A stretch of DNA of 9,716 nucleotides. Source: Micrococcales bacterium (GTDB lineage: Bacteria > Actinomycetota > Actinomycetes > S36-B12). Shown one piece after another: positions 1 through 7,963 of the stretch; position 1 is the stretch's first letter; each line of letters begins with the position of its first letter. Made by a program: the position numbers and the translations under genes. A model generated the notes under the pieces. It did not search any database. It saw nothing but the letters and a program-made list of their open reading frames with translations, and was not told the DNA's origin. Where the stretch lies: NCBI GenBank assembly GCA_002694095.1, contig NZLD01000068.1:1-9716 (forward strand), given 5' to 3'.

Positions 1-1551
1 ACCGTGGTCGCCGAGTTGCCCACCGGCTTCGGCGTAGAACGGGGTCCGATCCACGATGAGTTCCGCGTGTTGGCCCGCTGACACACTGGGTGTGGACTCT
101 CCGTCGGTCACGATGCCCACTACGACCGATTCGGTCGTGACCTCGTTGTACCCGACGAACGATGTCGATCCGTCGCGTTCGAGAACATCCCGGTACGCGG
201 TGGTTGCGGCGAAACCGCTCTTGCGGGCGGCGGCGTCGGCTTTCGCTCGCTCCCGCTGTTGCGCCATCAGGGTGCGGAACCCCTCTTCATCGACCTCCAG
301 GCCTTGCTCTGAGGCCATCTCGAGGGTGAGGTCGATCGGGAAGCCATAGGTGTCGTGCAGGGAGAACGCCTGCTCACCGGGCAACACGGTCGACCCGGAC
401 TGCTTAGCCTCGGCGACCGCTGTCTCGAACAACACGGTTCCGGTGCGCAGCGTCGTCTCGAAGGTGGATTCCTCCCCGATGGCGACGCTGCGGATCCGCT
501 CAGCTTCGTCGTTCAACTCCGGGTACTGGGGCGCCATGGCGTGGACCGTCGCGTCGATCAGTTGCGACACCGTCGGCTCTCCTGCTCCCAGGATGCGCAT
601 GTTGCGAATCACCCGTCGCATCAAGCGTCGAAGCACGTACCCCCGACCCTCGTTACCGGGCACTACGCCGTCACCGATCAGGAACGTGCAGGTTCGAGCG
701 TGATCGGCCACCACTCTAAGCGCAACATCATCGCGTTCGGACTTTCCATACCGGGCACCGGTCAATTCGCTCGCGGTGTCCAGGATGCTCCGTGTCGTGT
801 CGATCTCGTAGATGTTGTCGACGCCCTGCAGCAGGGCCGCCATTCGTTCGAGTCCCATTCCGGTATCGATGTTCTTGTTCGGAAGCTCGTTCAAGATGGG
901 GTAGTCCTCTTTTGCCGGACCGGCACCTCGCTCGAATTGCATGAAAACCAGGTTCCACACTTCGAGGTAGCGGTTCTCGTCGGCAATAGGACCTCCCTCG
1001 ATGCCGTAGTCGGGTCCTCGGTCGTAGTAGATCTCCGAACAGGGTCCGCACGGCCCTGGCACCCCCATAGACCAGTAGTTGTCGGCCTGCCCGCGTCGCT
1101 GAATGCGATCCAACGGAAGACCCACATCCCGGTGCCAAATATCGATGGCCTCGTCGTCGTCGAGATACACCGTGACCCACAGTCGAGACTCATCGAATCC
1201 GTAGCCACCGTCGGCGACCGGCTTGGTGAGCAGCTCCCACGCGAAGGGAATCGCCCCTTCCTTGAAGTAGTCACCGAACGAAAAGTTGCCCGCCATCTGG
1301 AAGAACGACGCGTGACGCGTAGTCTTGCCGACCTCTTCGATGTCCAAGGTGCGCACGACCTTCTGCGCGCTGGTCGCGCGGGGATACGGCGGCGGCGCTT
1401 CTCCGAGGAAATACGGCTTGAAGGGCACCATGCCGGCGTTGACGAACAGCAGCGTCGGATCATCCAGCAGTAGCGACGCCGAGGGCACGATCTCGTGACC
1501 GTTGTCGGCGAAGAAGTTCAAAAATCGCGTCCGAATCTCCGCGGACTCCAT
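1..1551 (-). CDS. alaS: Alanyl-tRNA synthetase (AlaRS), N-terminal 517 residues; 3' part lies beyond the left edge
   Basis: AlaRS attaches alanine to tRNA(Ala) in the cytoplasm. The visible part covers the class II catalytic core: [12 protein letters not shown] at about residues 37-48, motif 2 region with [18 protein letters not shown] at 79-96, [17 protein letters not shown] at 163-179, and the motif 3 region [21 protein letters not shown] at 231-251. The tRNA-recognition segment follows ([27 protein letters not shown], 284-310). The editing domain has only begun ([13 protein letters not shown], 505-517); its zinc-site histidines and the C-terminal domain are outside the window. Family members are usually near 880-890 residues, so about 60% is seen. 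The ATG start overlaps the stop of the upstream small gene by one base (TGATG), which suggests translational coupling; a G-rich stretch lies about 9 bases before the start. It is the last visible gene of the minus-strand cluster. The identification is certain. Confidence 0.98.
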   Translation of the reverse strand, partial: MESAEIRTRFLNFFADNGHEIVPSASLLLDDPTLLFVNAGMVPFKPYFLGEAPPPYPRATSAQKVVRTLDIEEVGKTTRHASFFQMAGNFSFGDYFKEGAIPFAWELLTKPVADGGYGFDESRLWVTVYLDDDEAIDIWHRDVGLPLDRIQRRGQADNYWSMGVPGPCGPCSEIYYDRGPDYGIEGGPIADENRYLEVWNLVFMQFERGAGPAKEDYPILNELPNKNIDTGMGLERMAALLQGVDNIYEIDTTRSILDTASELTGARYGKSERDDVALRVVADHARTCTFLIGDGVVPGNEGRGYVLRRLMRRVIRNMRILGAGEPTVSQLIDATVHAMAPQYPELNDEAERIRSVAIGEESTFETTLRTGTVLFETAVAEAKQSGSTVLPGEQAFSLHDTYGFPIDLTLEMASEQGLEVDEEGFRTLMAQQRERAKADAAARKSGFAATTAYRDVLERDGSTSFVGYNEVTTESVVVGIVTDGESTPSVSAGQHAELIVDRTPFYAEAGGQLGDHG

Positions 1552-1811
1552 CAGCCATGGCCCCCGGGATCGATGCCATCCGACCGACCAAGCTGTTGCC
1601 CCCGGTCTGCCTTCTGCCCCCGGTCTGATCGTTGCCCGCGTTCAGCAATCACGGCAGAGAGTCGATGCGCGGCCTGCGTCGTATTGAGCGCCGCCTGCTG
1701 GATCGTGAGCGCCACGCCCTGCTCACGGGCCTGGTCGAGCCACTCGCTGCCCTTGCGGTACGCCCAGATTCCCCCGGCTGCACCGATCGCCGTCCATACA
1801 AGTCGTCGCAC
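1551..1811 (-). CDS. Small single-span membrane protein, DUF6167-like, between rarA and alaS
   Basis: This 86-residue protein starts [18 protein letters not shown], a hydrophobic stretch of about 15 residues just after two arginines, as in the short membrane proteins (DUF6167 type) often found upstream of alaS in actinobacteria. A predicted helix follows (about 24-57). The C-terminal tail is hydrophilic and made of three hexapeptide repeats ([18 protein letters not shown]; residues 58-75). I chose the GTG at 1811 because the hydrophobic segment and family-like start begin there, and because it lies 10 bp after the rarA stop. The same frame stays open further upstream to 1976, but that part overlaps rarA and has no family character. 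The Shine-Dalgarno match is poor (AGG about 11 bases upstream), so translation may depend on coupling to rarA. Its stop overlaps the alaS start. The family name is recalled from N-terminal appearance and position; the function is unknown. Confidence 0.75.
   Translation of the reverse strand: MRRLVWTAIGAAGGIWAYRKGSEWLDQAREQGVALTIQQAALNTTQAAHRLSAVIAERGQRSDRGQKADRGQQLGRSDGIDPGGHG
1587..1640 (-). repeat. 18-bp tandem repeat, three copies, coding hexapeptides
   Basis: On the minus strand three 18-bp units follow each other: CGCGGGCAACGATCAGAC, CGGGGGCAGAAGGCAGAC and CGGGGGCAACAGCTTGGT. They encode [12 protein letters not shown] and RGQQLG near the end of the small membrane protein. The units are diverged but clearly related, and the third is the most different. 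The repeat is in frame, so gain or loss of a unit would not disturb the downstream TGATG coupling to alaS. Confidence 0.8.
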
Positions 1812-1821
1812 GTGCCACAGC

Positions 1822-3153
1822 CTATGCGTCGACCGATCCACCCTCCCGACGCTGGTGAAGGCGCCGAGCGATCTCCCCCCACTTCGCCTCGGCTCCGTGG
1901 TCGGTCGGTTCGTAGTACCGGGCTCCACGCAACTCCGGCGGCAGGTACTGCGCCTCGGCGACACCTCCGGGGACATCGTGGGGATAGACGTAGTCGTTGC
2001 CGTGCCCCAGCGATGCCGCCTGCGGGTAGTGAGCGTCCCGTAGGTGCGCCGGGACCGTGCCGATATTCGCGTTCTTCACGTCGGCTATCGCGGACTCGAT
2101 TCCGCGGTAGACCGCGTTGGACTTGGGCGCGAGCGCCGCGTGAACGGTCGCGTGGGCCAGGACTATTCGGGCTTCCGGCATTCCAATCATCGCCACCGAC
2201 TGCGCGGCGGCTGTTGTTGTCACCAGCACGGTCGGGTCGGCCAATCCGACGTCTTCGCTCGCCAGAATCATCAGCCGGCGTGCGATAAAGCGTGGATCCT
2301 CACCGGCTTCGAGCATGCGGGCGAGGTAATGCAGGGCAGCATCAGGATCGCTGCCGCGCACGCTCTTGATGAACGCGCTGACGACGTCGTAGTGCTGATC
2401 GCCGTCCTTGTCGTACCGGACGGCCGCATGTTGGACGGCGGCTTCGACTGCAGCGAGGTCGATGCTCGCGTCAGGGCCCACGGCCGCGGCACATGCCGCG
2501 TCGAGCGCGGTGAGGCCGCGCCGGGCATCGCCGGCACTGATGCGAACCAGGTACGCGATCGCCTCGTCGGTGACCGAAACTTCGTCGGCCAAGCCTCGTT
2601 CGTGCGAGATCGCTCGTCGAATAACCGTCTCGAGGCCCCCATCGGTCAACGGTTGCAACGTCACCACGATGCTTCGGGACAGCAAGGGCGCGATCACCGA
2701 GAAACTGGGGTTCTCGGTGGTCGCGGCGATGAGCGTGACCCATCCGTTCTCCACAGCTGGCAACAGGGCGTCTTGTTGGCTCTTGCTGAAACGGTGCACC
2801 TCGTCGACGAAGAGAACCGTGCCGAGTTCGTGCAGCCGCAGTCGCTCTCGAGCGTCGTCGATAACCGCCCGCACATCCTTCACGCCCGCGGTCACCGCAG
2901 ACAGTTCGGTGAACACCCGTCCGGACTCCCGCGAGACCAAGGTCGCGAGGGTGGTCTTTCCCGTTCCCGGAGGGCCCCACAGCACGACGGACACAGCTCC
3001 GCGGACTCCCCCGGTCACCAGTGAACGCAGTGGCGACCCATCCGCCAGAGCCGCTTCTTGGCCGACCACCTCGTCGACGGTGCGCGGTCGCATGCGGACG
3101 GCGAGTGGTGCGTCCGGCCGATCAGCACGATCCCGATCGTCGAACAGCGTCAT
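1822..3153 (-). CDS. rarA: Replication-associated recombination protein A (RarA/MgsA), AAA+ ATPase
   Basis: RarA is a clamp-loader-like AAA+ ATPase of the WRNIP1/Mgs1 family that acts at stalled replication forks. The 443-residue product is full length for the family. Visible motifs in order: Walker A GPPGTGKT (60-67), Walker B LFVDEVHR (114-121), sensor 1 TTENPSF (145-151), sensor 2 region GDARRGL (208-214), then the family C-terminal part with [22 protein letters not shown] (286-307) and the terminal [12 protein letters not shown] segment (386-397). The N-terminus MTLFDDRD is a plausible short leader. It begins with ATG, 12 bp after the aspS stop, with only a weak Shine-Dalgarno (AGGCGG), and ends 10 bp before the small membrane-protein gene, so it is very likely cotranscribed with its neighbours. 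All catalytic motifs are intact. Older annotations may call it 'recombination factor protein RarA' or 'AAA family ATPase'. Confidence 0.95.
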   Translation of the reverse strand: MTLFDDRDRADRPDAPLAVRMRPRTVDEVVGQEAALADGSPLRSLVTGGVRGAVSVVLWGPPGTGKTTLATLVSRESGRVFTELSAVTAGVKDVRAVIDDARERLRLHELGTVLFVDEVHRFSKSQQDALLPAVENGWVTLIAATTENPSFSVIAPLLSRSIVVTLQPLTDGGLETVIRRAISHERGLADEVSVTDEAIAYLVRISAGDARRGLTALDAACAAAVGPDASIDLAAVEAAVQHAAVRYDKDGDQHYDVVSAFIKSVRGSDPDAALHYLARMLEAGEDPRFIARRLMILASEDVGLADPTVLVTTTAAAQSVAMIGMPEARIVLAHATVHAALAPKSNAVYRGIESAIADVKNANIGTVPAHLRDAHYPQAASLGHGNDYVYPHDVPGGVAEAQYLPPELRGARYYEPTDHGAEAKWGEIARRLHQRREGGSVDA

Positions 3154-3165
3154 GGCTGTCGCCGC

Positions 3166-4932
3166 CTACGCGTCACCGGCTGGTGACGCCTCGGCTAGCT
3201 CAGGGTCCACATCGATACCGGCTTCGGAGCGCTGTTCCGTTGTGATCGGAGTCGGTGCCCCAGTGAGTGGGTCGTGCCCGCCACCGGTCTTAGGGAATGC
3301 GATGACATCGCGTAGCGAATCGGCATCGGCGAGCAACATGCAAATGCGATCCCAGCCGAAGGCGATGCCTCCGTGGGGTGGCGGTCCGTACGCGAAAGCA
3401 TCCAGCAGGAAGCCGAACTTCTCTCGGGCTTCTTCCTCCCCGAGGCCGAGTACGTCGAACACGCGCCGTTGCACATCCGCGTTGTGAATACGGATACTTC
3501 CGCCACCGATTTCATTGCCGTTGCAGACCAGGTCATACGCCCAGGCGAGGGCCTCGCCCGGCTGCGAGTCAAACGTCTCGATCCACTCGGCGTTCGGGGA
3601 TGTGAAGGGGTGGTGCACCGCCGTCCATACCCACGTTCCATCGTCTGCTTGCACCTGCTCGAACATGGGTGCATCGACTACCCAGACGAAGGACCACTGG
3701 TTAGTGTCGATCAAGGACAACCGATCTGCGATCTCTACCCGTGCGGCTCCCAGCAACGCTCGAGCCTCGCTGGTGCGACCGGCCGCGAAGAAGATGGCGT
3801 CCCCCGCAGAAGCCCCGGCAGCGGCAACGAGGCCGTCTCGTTCTCCGTCGCTCAGGTTCTTGGCCACCGGTCCGCCGAGGGTGCCGTCGTCGCCAACGGT
3901 GACATAGGCCAAACCCTTGGCGCCGCGCTGCTTGGCCCATTCCTGCCAGGCGTCGAATTGACGACGAGGCTGGTCGGCTCCACCCGGCATCACGACGCAG
4001 CCGACGTAATCGGCCTGGAAGACACGGAACGGCGTGTGGGCGAAATACTCGGTGAGCTCCACGAGCTCGAGACCGAAACGCAGATCTGGTTTGTCGGTTC
4101 CGAATCGACGCATCGCATCGGCGTACGTCAGACGGGGAATCTCCGCGATGCTGTATCGGCCGACCTCGGACCACAGCGCGCGCACGACCGCTTCCCCGAC
4201 ATCAATGACGTCCTGCTGCTCGACGAAACTCATCTCGATGTCGAGTTGGGTGAATTCCGGTTGGCGGTCGGCGCGAAAATCTTCATCGCGGTAACACCGG
4301 GCGATCTGGAAATACCGCTCGATTCCGCCGACCATGAGCAGTTGCTTGAACAACTGGGGAGATTGCGGGAGCGCATACCAGTGGCCGGGCTGCAGGCGCA
4401 CGGGCACGAGGAAGTCTCGCGCTCCCTCGGGGGTGGATCGGGTGAGCGTGGGGGTTTCAACCTCCACGAAGTCGCGATCCAGGAGCACCGTGCGGGCTAC
4501 CTGATTGACGCGCGAACGCATTCGAATCGCGTCGCTCGGTTTGGTCCTGCGCAGATCGAGGTAGCGGTGCTTGAGCCTGACTTCATCACTGATGGTGACT
4601 CGATCATCGATGGGAAATGGCAGCGGGGCGCTCGTCGACAGGACGACCAGGTCGTGAGAGATGACTTCCACGGCACCCGTCGGCAGATCCGGATTCTCGT
4701 TTCCTTCGGGCCGGATAGCCACCTCCCCGGTCACCTGGATGCAGAACTCATCGCGAAGCGGGTGCGCGACTGCGGACTCACGCACCACGACCTGGGCCCG
4801 ACCAGATGCGTCACGCAGATCCAAGAACGCGACCCCGCCATGGTCACGCCGTGACGCAATCCATCCGGCCAGGGTGACGATGCGACCAGCGTCGCTCTCG
4901 CGGATATCGCCGGCGTCGTCGGTTCTGATCAC
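3166..4932 (-). CDS. aspS: Aspartyl-tRNA synthetase (AspRS), bacterial type, probably non-discriminating
   Basis: This class IIb synthetase charges tRNA(Asp). The 588 residues match the bacterial type. An N-terminal OB-fold anticodon domain (about 1-110) is followed by the catalytic core with [10 protein letters not shown] (119-128), motif 2 [15 protein letters not shown] (218-232), a GAD insertion domain (about 285-425), and motif 3 GIAFGWDRI (about 521-529). The tail [19 protein letters not shown] is typical. The Trp in motif 3 recalls mycobacterial AspRS. Residue 31 in [11 protein letters not shown] is His; in Pseudomonas aeruginosa AspRS a His here is tied to charging of both tRNA(Asp) and tRNA(Asn), while E. 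coli has Leu. I infer that an indirect Asn-tRNA route through GatCAB is possible. The start is GTG, in a GTGA overlap of 4 bp with the hisS stop. A good ribosome site (AAGGGA, about 6 bases upstream) supports it. The rarA gene follows after 12 bp. Confidence 0.97.
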   Translation of the reverse strand: MIRTDDAGDIRESDAGRIVTLAGWIASRRDHGGVAFLDLRDASGRAQVVVRESAVAHPLRDEFCIQVTGEVAIRPEGNENPDLPTGAVEVISHDLVVLSTSAPLPFPIDDRVTISDEVRLKHRYLDLRRTKPSDAIRMRSRVNQVARTVLLDRDFVEVETPTLTRSTPEGARDFLVPVRLQPGHWYALPQSPQLFKQLLMVGGIERYFQIARCYRDEDFRADRQPEFTQLDIEMSFVEQQDVIDVGEAVVRALWSEVGRYSIAEIPRLTYADAMRRFGTDKPDLRFGLELVELTEYFAHTPFRVFQADYVGCVVMPGGADQPRRQFDAWQEWAKQRGAKGLAYVTVGDDGTLGGPVAKNLSDGERDGLVAAAGASAGDAIFFAAGRTSEARALLGAARVEIADRLSLIDTNQWSFVWVVDAPMFEQVQADDGTWVWTAVHHPFTSPNAEWIETFDSQPGEALAWAYDLVCNGNEIGGGSIRIHNADVQRRVFDVLGLGEEEAREKFGFLLDAFAYGPPPHGGIAFGWDRICMLLADADSLRDVIAFPKTGGGHDPLTGAPTPITTEQRSEAGIDVDPELAEASPAGDA

Positions 4933-6203
4933 AACGTTCCCTTCTGTGACAAACGTGCTCCCACGTCGGCTACCAAGGACTCCAAGGTGACGGTCTCTTG
5001 GGCCCCGTCGGCCATGTTCTTGATTTGAGCGCTCGACGATTGCACCTCATCATCTCCGATGACGACCACCAGCGGCGCCCCCGACCGATCGGCGGCCTTC
5101 ATCGAACCCTTGAGTCCGCGGTCACCGTAGGCCATGTCCACCCGAATCCCGGCACCACGCAATTGCGTCGCCACGCCCACGGCCACGCGCCGGGCCGCTG
5201 GCCCGATCGGTACGACGAATACGTCAACGAGTCCGTCGGCGGCCACGTCGAGGCCCTCCGCCTCGCACGCCAGCAGTGTGCGATCGGTGCCCAGGCCGAA
5301 CCCGATCCCCGACAGCGACGCGCCGCCGAGAGACTCCATCAAGCCGTCGTATCGACCGCCGCCGCCGATTCCCGACTGGGCGCCGAGCATCTCGTGGGTG
5401 AACTCAAACGTCGTCCGGGTGTAGTAGTCGAGTCCCCGCACCAGGCGCGGAGCCTCGGACCACTCCACGGACGCATCACGCAGAAACTCCCGGACCGCGT
5501 CGTAGTGCGTGCTGCATGCCTCGCATAGCGCGTCCACCATTACCGGCACGTCGACCAACTGCGCTTGGACGGACTCCCGCTTGTCGTCCAGAACACGCAG
5601 CGGGTTGCTCGCCGCACGCTCGCGCGTCGCGGCGTCCAGATCGCACCGCTCGAGGAACGCCATCAGTTGCTCTCGGTACGCCGGACGACACTCAGCACAC
5701 CCCAGGCTCGTGAGATCGAGGCGATACGCGCTCAGGCCCAGGCGTCGATAAGCCTCGTCCGCGACAGCGATGACTTCCGCGTCCAACGCAGGGTCATCGC
5801 TCCCCACCGCCTCAAGTCCGACCTGTTGCAGTTGCCGGTAGCGGCCATGCTGAGGTCGCTCAGCGCGAAAGAACGGCCCGGCGTACCAGAGCTTGACCGG
5901 CAAAGCGCCCTTGTCGAGTCGGTTCTCGACGATCGACCGCATGACTCCCGCCGTCCCCTCCGGCCGCAGCGACAAGGACCGTCCTCCGCGATCAAGGAAG
6001 GTGTACATCTCCTTGCTGACCACGTCCGTGCTTTCGCCCACACCCCGCACGAACAGCGACGTGTCTTCGAACACCGGCAATTCGATGTATCCATAGCCGG
6101 CGCATCGCGCAGGATGCGCCAACGCCTCCCGCACCGCGAGAAACGCCGACGATCGCGGCGGGAAATACTCCGGGACTCCTTTGGGTGCCTGAAATTCGGC
6201 CAC
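4929..6203 (-). CDS. hisS: Histidyl-tRNA synthetase (HisRS), class II
   Basis: HisRS charges tRNA(His) in the cytoplasm. Counting from the GTG at 6203 the protein has 424 residues, the normal length. Motifs: [13 protein letters not shown] at the N-terminus, [19 protein letters not shown] (about 41-59), motif 2 [19 protein letters not shown] (109-127), His[14 protein letters not shown] (256-268), His[12 protein letters not shown] (278-288), motif 3 [11 protein letters not shown] (301-311), and the anticodon domain from about 326 with [18 protein letters not shown]. The wording is close to mycobacterial HisRS. Two Cys pairs, C169/C172 (GCAEC) and C227/C230 (LCEAC), lie in the insertion between motif 2 and HisA and could bind zinc. 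Three in-frame GTG codons lie at 6212, 6209 and 6203. The best Shine-Dalgarno, AGAGGG at 6217-6212, overlaps the first, is too near the second and has 8 bases to the third, so 6203 is preferred; 6212 would add three residues. The hydrolase stop ends 2 bp before 6203; the aspS start overlaps the end. Confidence 0.96.
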   Translation of the reverse strand: MAEFQAPKGVPEYFPPRSSAFLAVREALAHPARCAGYGYIELPVFEDTSLFVRGVGESTDVVSKEMYTFLDRGGRSLSLRPEGTAGVMRSIVENRLDKGALPVKLWYAGPFFRAERPQHGRYRQLQQVGLEAVGSDDPALDAEVIAVADEAYRRLGLSAYRLDLTSLGCAECRPAYREQLMAFLERCDLDAATRERAASNPLRVLDDKRESVQAQLVDVPVMVDALCEACSTHYDAVREFLRDASVEWSEAPRLVRGLDYYTRTTFEFTHEMLGAQSGIGGGGRYDGLMESLGGASLSGIGFGLGTDRTLLACEAEGLDVAADGLVDVFVVPIGPAARRVAVGVATQLRGAGIRVDMAYGDRGLKGSMKAADRSGAPLVVVIGDDEVQSSSAQIKNMADGAQETVTLESLVADVGARLSQKGTL

Positions 6204-6205
6204 GC

Positions 6206-6925
6206 TCACCACCCTCTGTTCGGGGCGTGCGCATCGCGTCCAGAACCAGCGGCTTGCAGGAACGGGTTCGACGCGCGCTCCTGCCCGATCGTCGTGTGGG
6301 GGCCGTGACCGGGCAAAACCACGATCTCGTCGGTCATGGGCCAGATAACGTCGCGCAGGCTCTCGTTCATCTGGTCGGGACTCCCGCCGGGAAGATCGGT
6401 CCGACCGATGGACCCTTGGAAGAGCACGTCACCGGAGAACAGCACATCGACGTCGTCACCGCGCTCGGCCTGGAACACCGCCGACCCCTCGGTGTGCCCC
6501 GGGGCATGTCGGACGGCAAACCGGATGCCCACGAGTTCAATCTCGGCATCTCGCCCCGGTGGGAGCAGTTGGACATCGTCTGGTTCGGTCAACTCCAGGG
6601 AGTTCTTCGTCATCGCCAGGAGTTGTTCACGGGCCGCCGCCATGCTGCTGCCGGCGGGGTCGGCCAGTCGATAACGGTCGTCCGCGTGGATCAGCGCTGG
6701 AATCTCAAACTCACGAGCCAGCGGCGCAACACTCCAAATGTGATCCATGTGTCCGTGCGTGAGCAGGACGGCGGCGGGCGCTAGGCGGTGCTCGGCGATG
6801 ATCTCGTGCACGCCGTCGATCGACTCCTGGCCGGGGTCGATGACCACGCACGGCTCGCCCGGACCCGTCGCCACGACATAACAGTTCGTGGCCCACGATC
6901 CAGCAGGGAAGCCGGTAATGAACAA
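6206..6925 (-). CDS. Metallo-beta-lactamase-fold hydrolase, glyoxalase-II-like
   Basis: The 239-residue protein has the full metal-binding set of the metallo-beta-lactamase fold: THGHMDH (56-62, giving H57, H59, D61, H62), H144 in APGHTEG, D166 in FSGDVLF and H207 in LPGHGP. This is the layout of hydroxyacylglutathione-hydrolase-like (glyoxalase II) enzymes, which hydrolyse thioesters with two metal ions. A counterpart next to hisS is annotated as glyoxalase II in mycobacteria (Rv2581c). The true substrate is unknown; actinobacteria mostly use mycothiol, not glutathione, so a glutathione ester is doubtful. The start is TTG at 6925: the resulting [17 protein letters not shown] matches the family start, and a strong AGGAGG lies 4 bases upstream. 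No signal peptide is seen, so it is cytoplasmic. It is the first gene of the minus-strand cluster and ends just before hisS, suggesting translational coupling. The C-terminal tail after PFLQAAG is a little longer than usual. Confidence 0.9.
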   Translation of the reverse strand: MFITGFPAGSWATNCYVVATGPGEPCVVIDPGQESIDGVHEIIAEHRLAPAAVLLTHGHMDHIWSVAPLAREFEIPALIHADDRYRLADPAGSSMAAAREQLLAMTKNSLELTEPDDVQLLPPGRDAEIELVGIRFAVRHAPGHTEGSAVFQAERGDDVDVLFSGDVLFQGSIGRTDLPGGSPDQMNESLRDVIWPMTDEIVVLPGHGPHTTIGQERASNPFLQAAGSGRDAHAPNRGW

Positions 6926-7116
6926 GGCTCCTCCTGAGCGAGATGTGCAGCGTCGTGCGGGGTGCGGGTGTTCTGGGACGACCCTCCGGACGTTCCTCCG
7001 GCTGGGGCCCCGACCAGCAAGGTCAGCCTAGCCTCGTCGCGGCCTGTGTCTTCACCTCTACACTCGGACGCCGAACATCGAATGAGTACTCACCGACATC
7101 GACTTCCGGGACGGAC
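6926..7116. promoter_or_regulatory. Divergent intergenic region carrying promoters for both directions
   Basis: This 191-bp gap separates the minus-strand cluster from the plus-strand peptidyl-prolyl isomerase gene, so both promoters should lie here. For the plus strand TACACT at 7059-7064 is an acceptable -10 hexamer, about 52 bases before the ATG, but no convincing -35 box stands upstream. For the minus strand TAGGCT (7030-7025) is a possible -10 with only a poor -35 match. The two candidates are about 30 bp apart, so polymerase binding in the two directions could interfere. A small GGGGCCCC palindrome (7004-7011) and a CCTCCGG direct repeat (about 6983-7000) lie between the candidates and the hydrolase start. 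No T-box-like or riboswitch structure is recognisable. The promoter role is inferred from gene layout; the exact boxes are uncertain. Confidence 0.4.
6928..6935 (-). promoter_or_regulatory. Strong Shine-Dalgarno site for the TTG-started hydrolase gene
   Basis: The minus strand reads AGGAGGAG, followed by CC and then TTG. This near-perfect anti-16S match is what decides the unusual TTG start, because no ATG or GTG with the family N-terminus is available nearby. The spacing from AGGAGG is short (4 bases), which together with TTG may tune initiation of the first gene of the cluster. Confidence 0.7.
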
Positions 7117-7944
7117 ATGACCTCCTCTAACCGACGGCAACGCCAACTCGCGCGGGCGAAGTTCGAGCGGCAGCAAGCCCGACGCGTCGAACGCGAGGAC
7201 AAGGCCCGGGTGCGCCAACGGGTCGTGGCCATCGTCGTTGTCGGTGCCTTGGTCATCGCCGGCGGCGGATGGGCGATCTTCACCCTCATCGATCGAGGGA
7301 ACGAACCCGAGTCCACCGCGTCCGAGGCCGAGGAGCTCATCGAGGAGCTCATCGAGGAGATCGAGCCGGGGGCTGCCGTCGTCGATATCTGCGCCGAACC
7401 AGCGCCGACGCGCGCCGATGACCTCACCTTCGATACCCCGCCCGACGCCGCGACGACAGCAAGCGGCATTCTGACCTTGACCACCAACTGCGGGGATATT
7501 TCCATCGACCTGTTCGCTGATGACGCACCCGCGACGGTCGCCTCGATGACCTTTCTTGCCAATGAGGGGTTCTTCGACGGGACCGCGTGTCACCGACTGA
7601 CCACGGCCGGCATCTTCGTTCTGCAATGCGGGGATCCGGCGGGCAACGGCACGGGTGGGCCGGGCTACCAGATTCCCGACGAAAACCTCCCGGCGGAGGG
7701 TGAGGCGAACTATCCGGCAGGGACGGTCGCTATGGCGAACGCCGGACCGGGCACCGGTGGTTCGCAGTTCTTCCTCGTATACGAGGACACCACCCTCCCC
7801 TCGGGCTACACGATCTGGGGGCAGGTCACCGACGGCCTGGACATCGTGCGCGCTATTGCGCAGGCAGGCGTGGCCGACGGCGGTGGGGACGGCCTCCCCG
7901 CCCAACCGATTGTTATCGAAACGGCAACAGTTGGGGCGGCCTAG
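7117..7944 (+). CDS. Membrane-anchored cyclophilin-type peptidyl-prolyl cis-trans isomerase
   Basis: This 275-residue protein should speed proline isomerisation in folding proteins outside the cytoplasmic membrane. A very basic cytoplasmic head (RRQRQLARAKFERQQARR, residues 6-23, on to 35) leads into one membrane span (about 36-58, VVAIVVVGALVIAGGGWAIF). An acidic linker follows (EAEELIEELIEEIEP, 70-84), then a cyclophilin domain (about 117-271). Cyclophilin landmarks are CHR with the catalytic Arg160, VLQCGDP (Gln170), GTGGPGY, GSQFFLVYED (216-224) and the Trp at 234. Cysteines at 92, 125, 158 and 171 on the outer side could form disulphides. The start is the ATG at 7117, chosen because the frame stays open upstream to 6943 but only this ATG gives the Arg-rich head typical of actinobacterial homologues. 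The Shine-Dalgarno is weak (GGGACGG). In mycobacteria the isomerase between relA and the hydrolase is called ppiB. It diverges from the hydrolase gene. Confidence 0.93.
   Translation: MTSSNRRQRQLARAKFERQQARRVEREDKARVRQRVVAIVVVGALVIAGGGWAIFTLIDRGNEPESTASEAEELIEELIEEIEPGAAVVDICAEPAPTRADDLTFDTPPDAATTASGILTLTTNCGDISIDLFADDAPATVASMTFLANEGFFDGTACHRLTTAGIFVLQCGDPAGNGTGGPGYQIPDENLPAEGEANYPAGTVAMANAGPGTGGSQFFLVYEDTTLPSGYTIWGQVTDGLDIVRAIAQAGVADGGGDGLPAQPIVIETATVGAA
7330..7365 (+). repeat. 12-bp in-frame tandem repeat coding the acidic linker
   Basis: GAGGAGCTCATC occurs twice in direct succession (7330-7341 and 7342-7353), followed by a diverged third unit GAGGAGATCGAG. It encodes (E-E-L-I)2-E-E-I-E, an acidic amphipathic segment directly after the membrane span of the isomerase. 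The identical codons in the first two units suggest recent slippage or duplication. Confidence 0.8.
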
Positions 7945-7963
7945 TAGCAGTTTCCCTCCTCGG

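Noticed and set aside
355..1473. Long plus-strand open frame (372 codons) opposite alaS
   Set aside because: It mirrors the alaS codons, has no recognisable domain, and long antisense frames are expected in high-G+C coding DNA. AlaRS motifs on the minus strand are unmistakable.
1812..1976. Upstream extension of the small membrane-protein frame to 1976
   Set aside because: It overlaps the conserved C-terminus of RarA and its translation is Arg/Ser/Pro-rich shadow sequence.
3373..4854. Long plus-strand open frame (493 codons) opposite aspS
   Set aside because: Shadow of aspS; the AspRS motifs explain the region and the plus-strand translation looks like no known protein.
6943..7116. Upstream extension of the isomerase frame to 6943
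   Set aside because: The added residues lack family character and would fill the whole divergent promoter region. The ATG at 7117 gives the expected basic head.
6926..7116. T-box leader or His-tRNA sensing riboswitch before hisS
   Set aside because: The cluster begins with the hydrolase gene, and I see no specifier loop, conserved T-box sequence or terminator/antiterminator pair.
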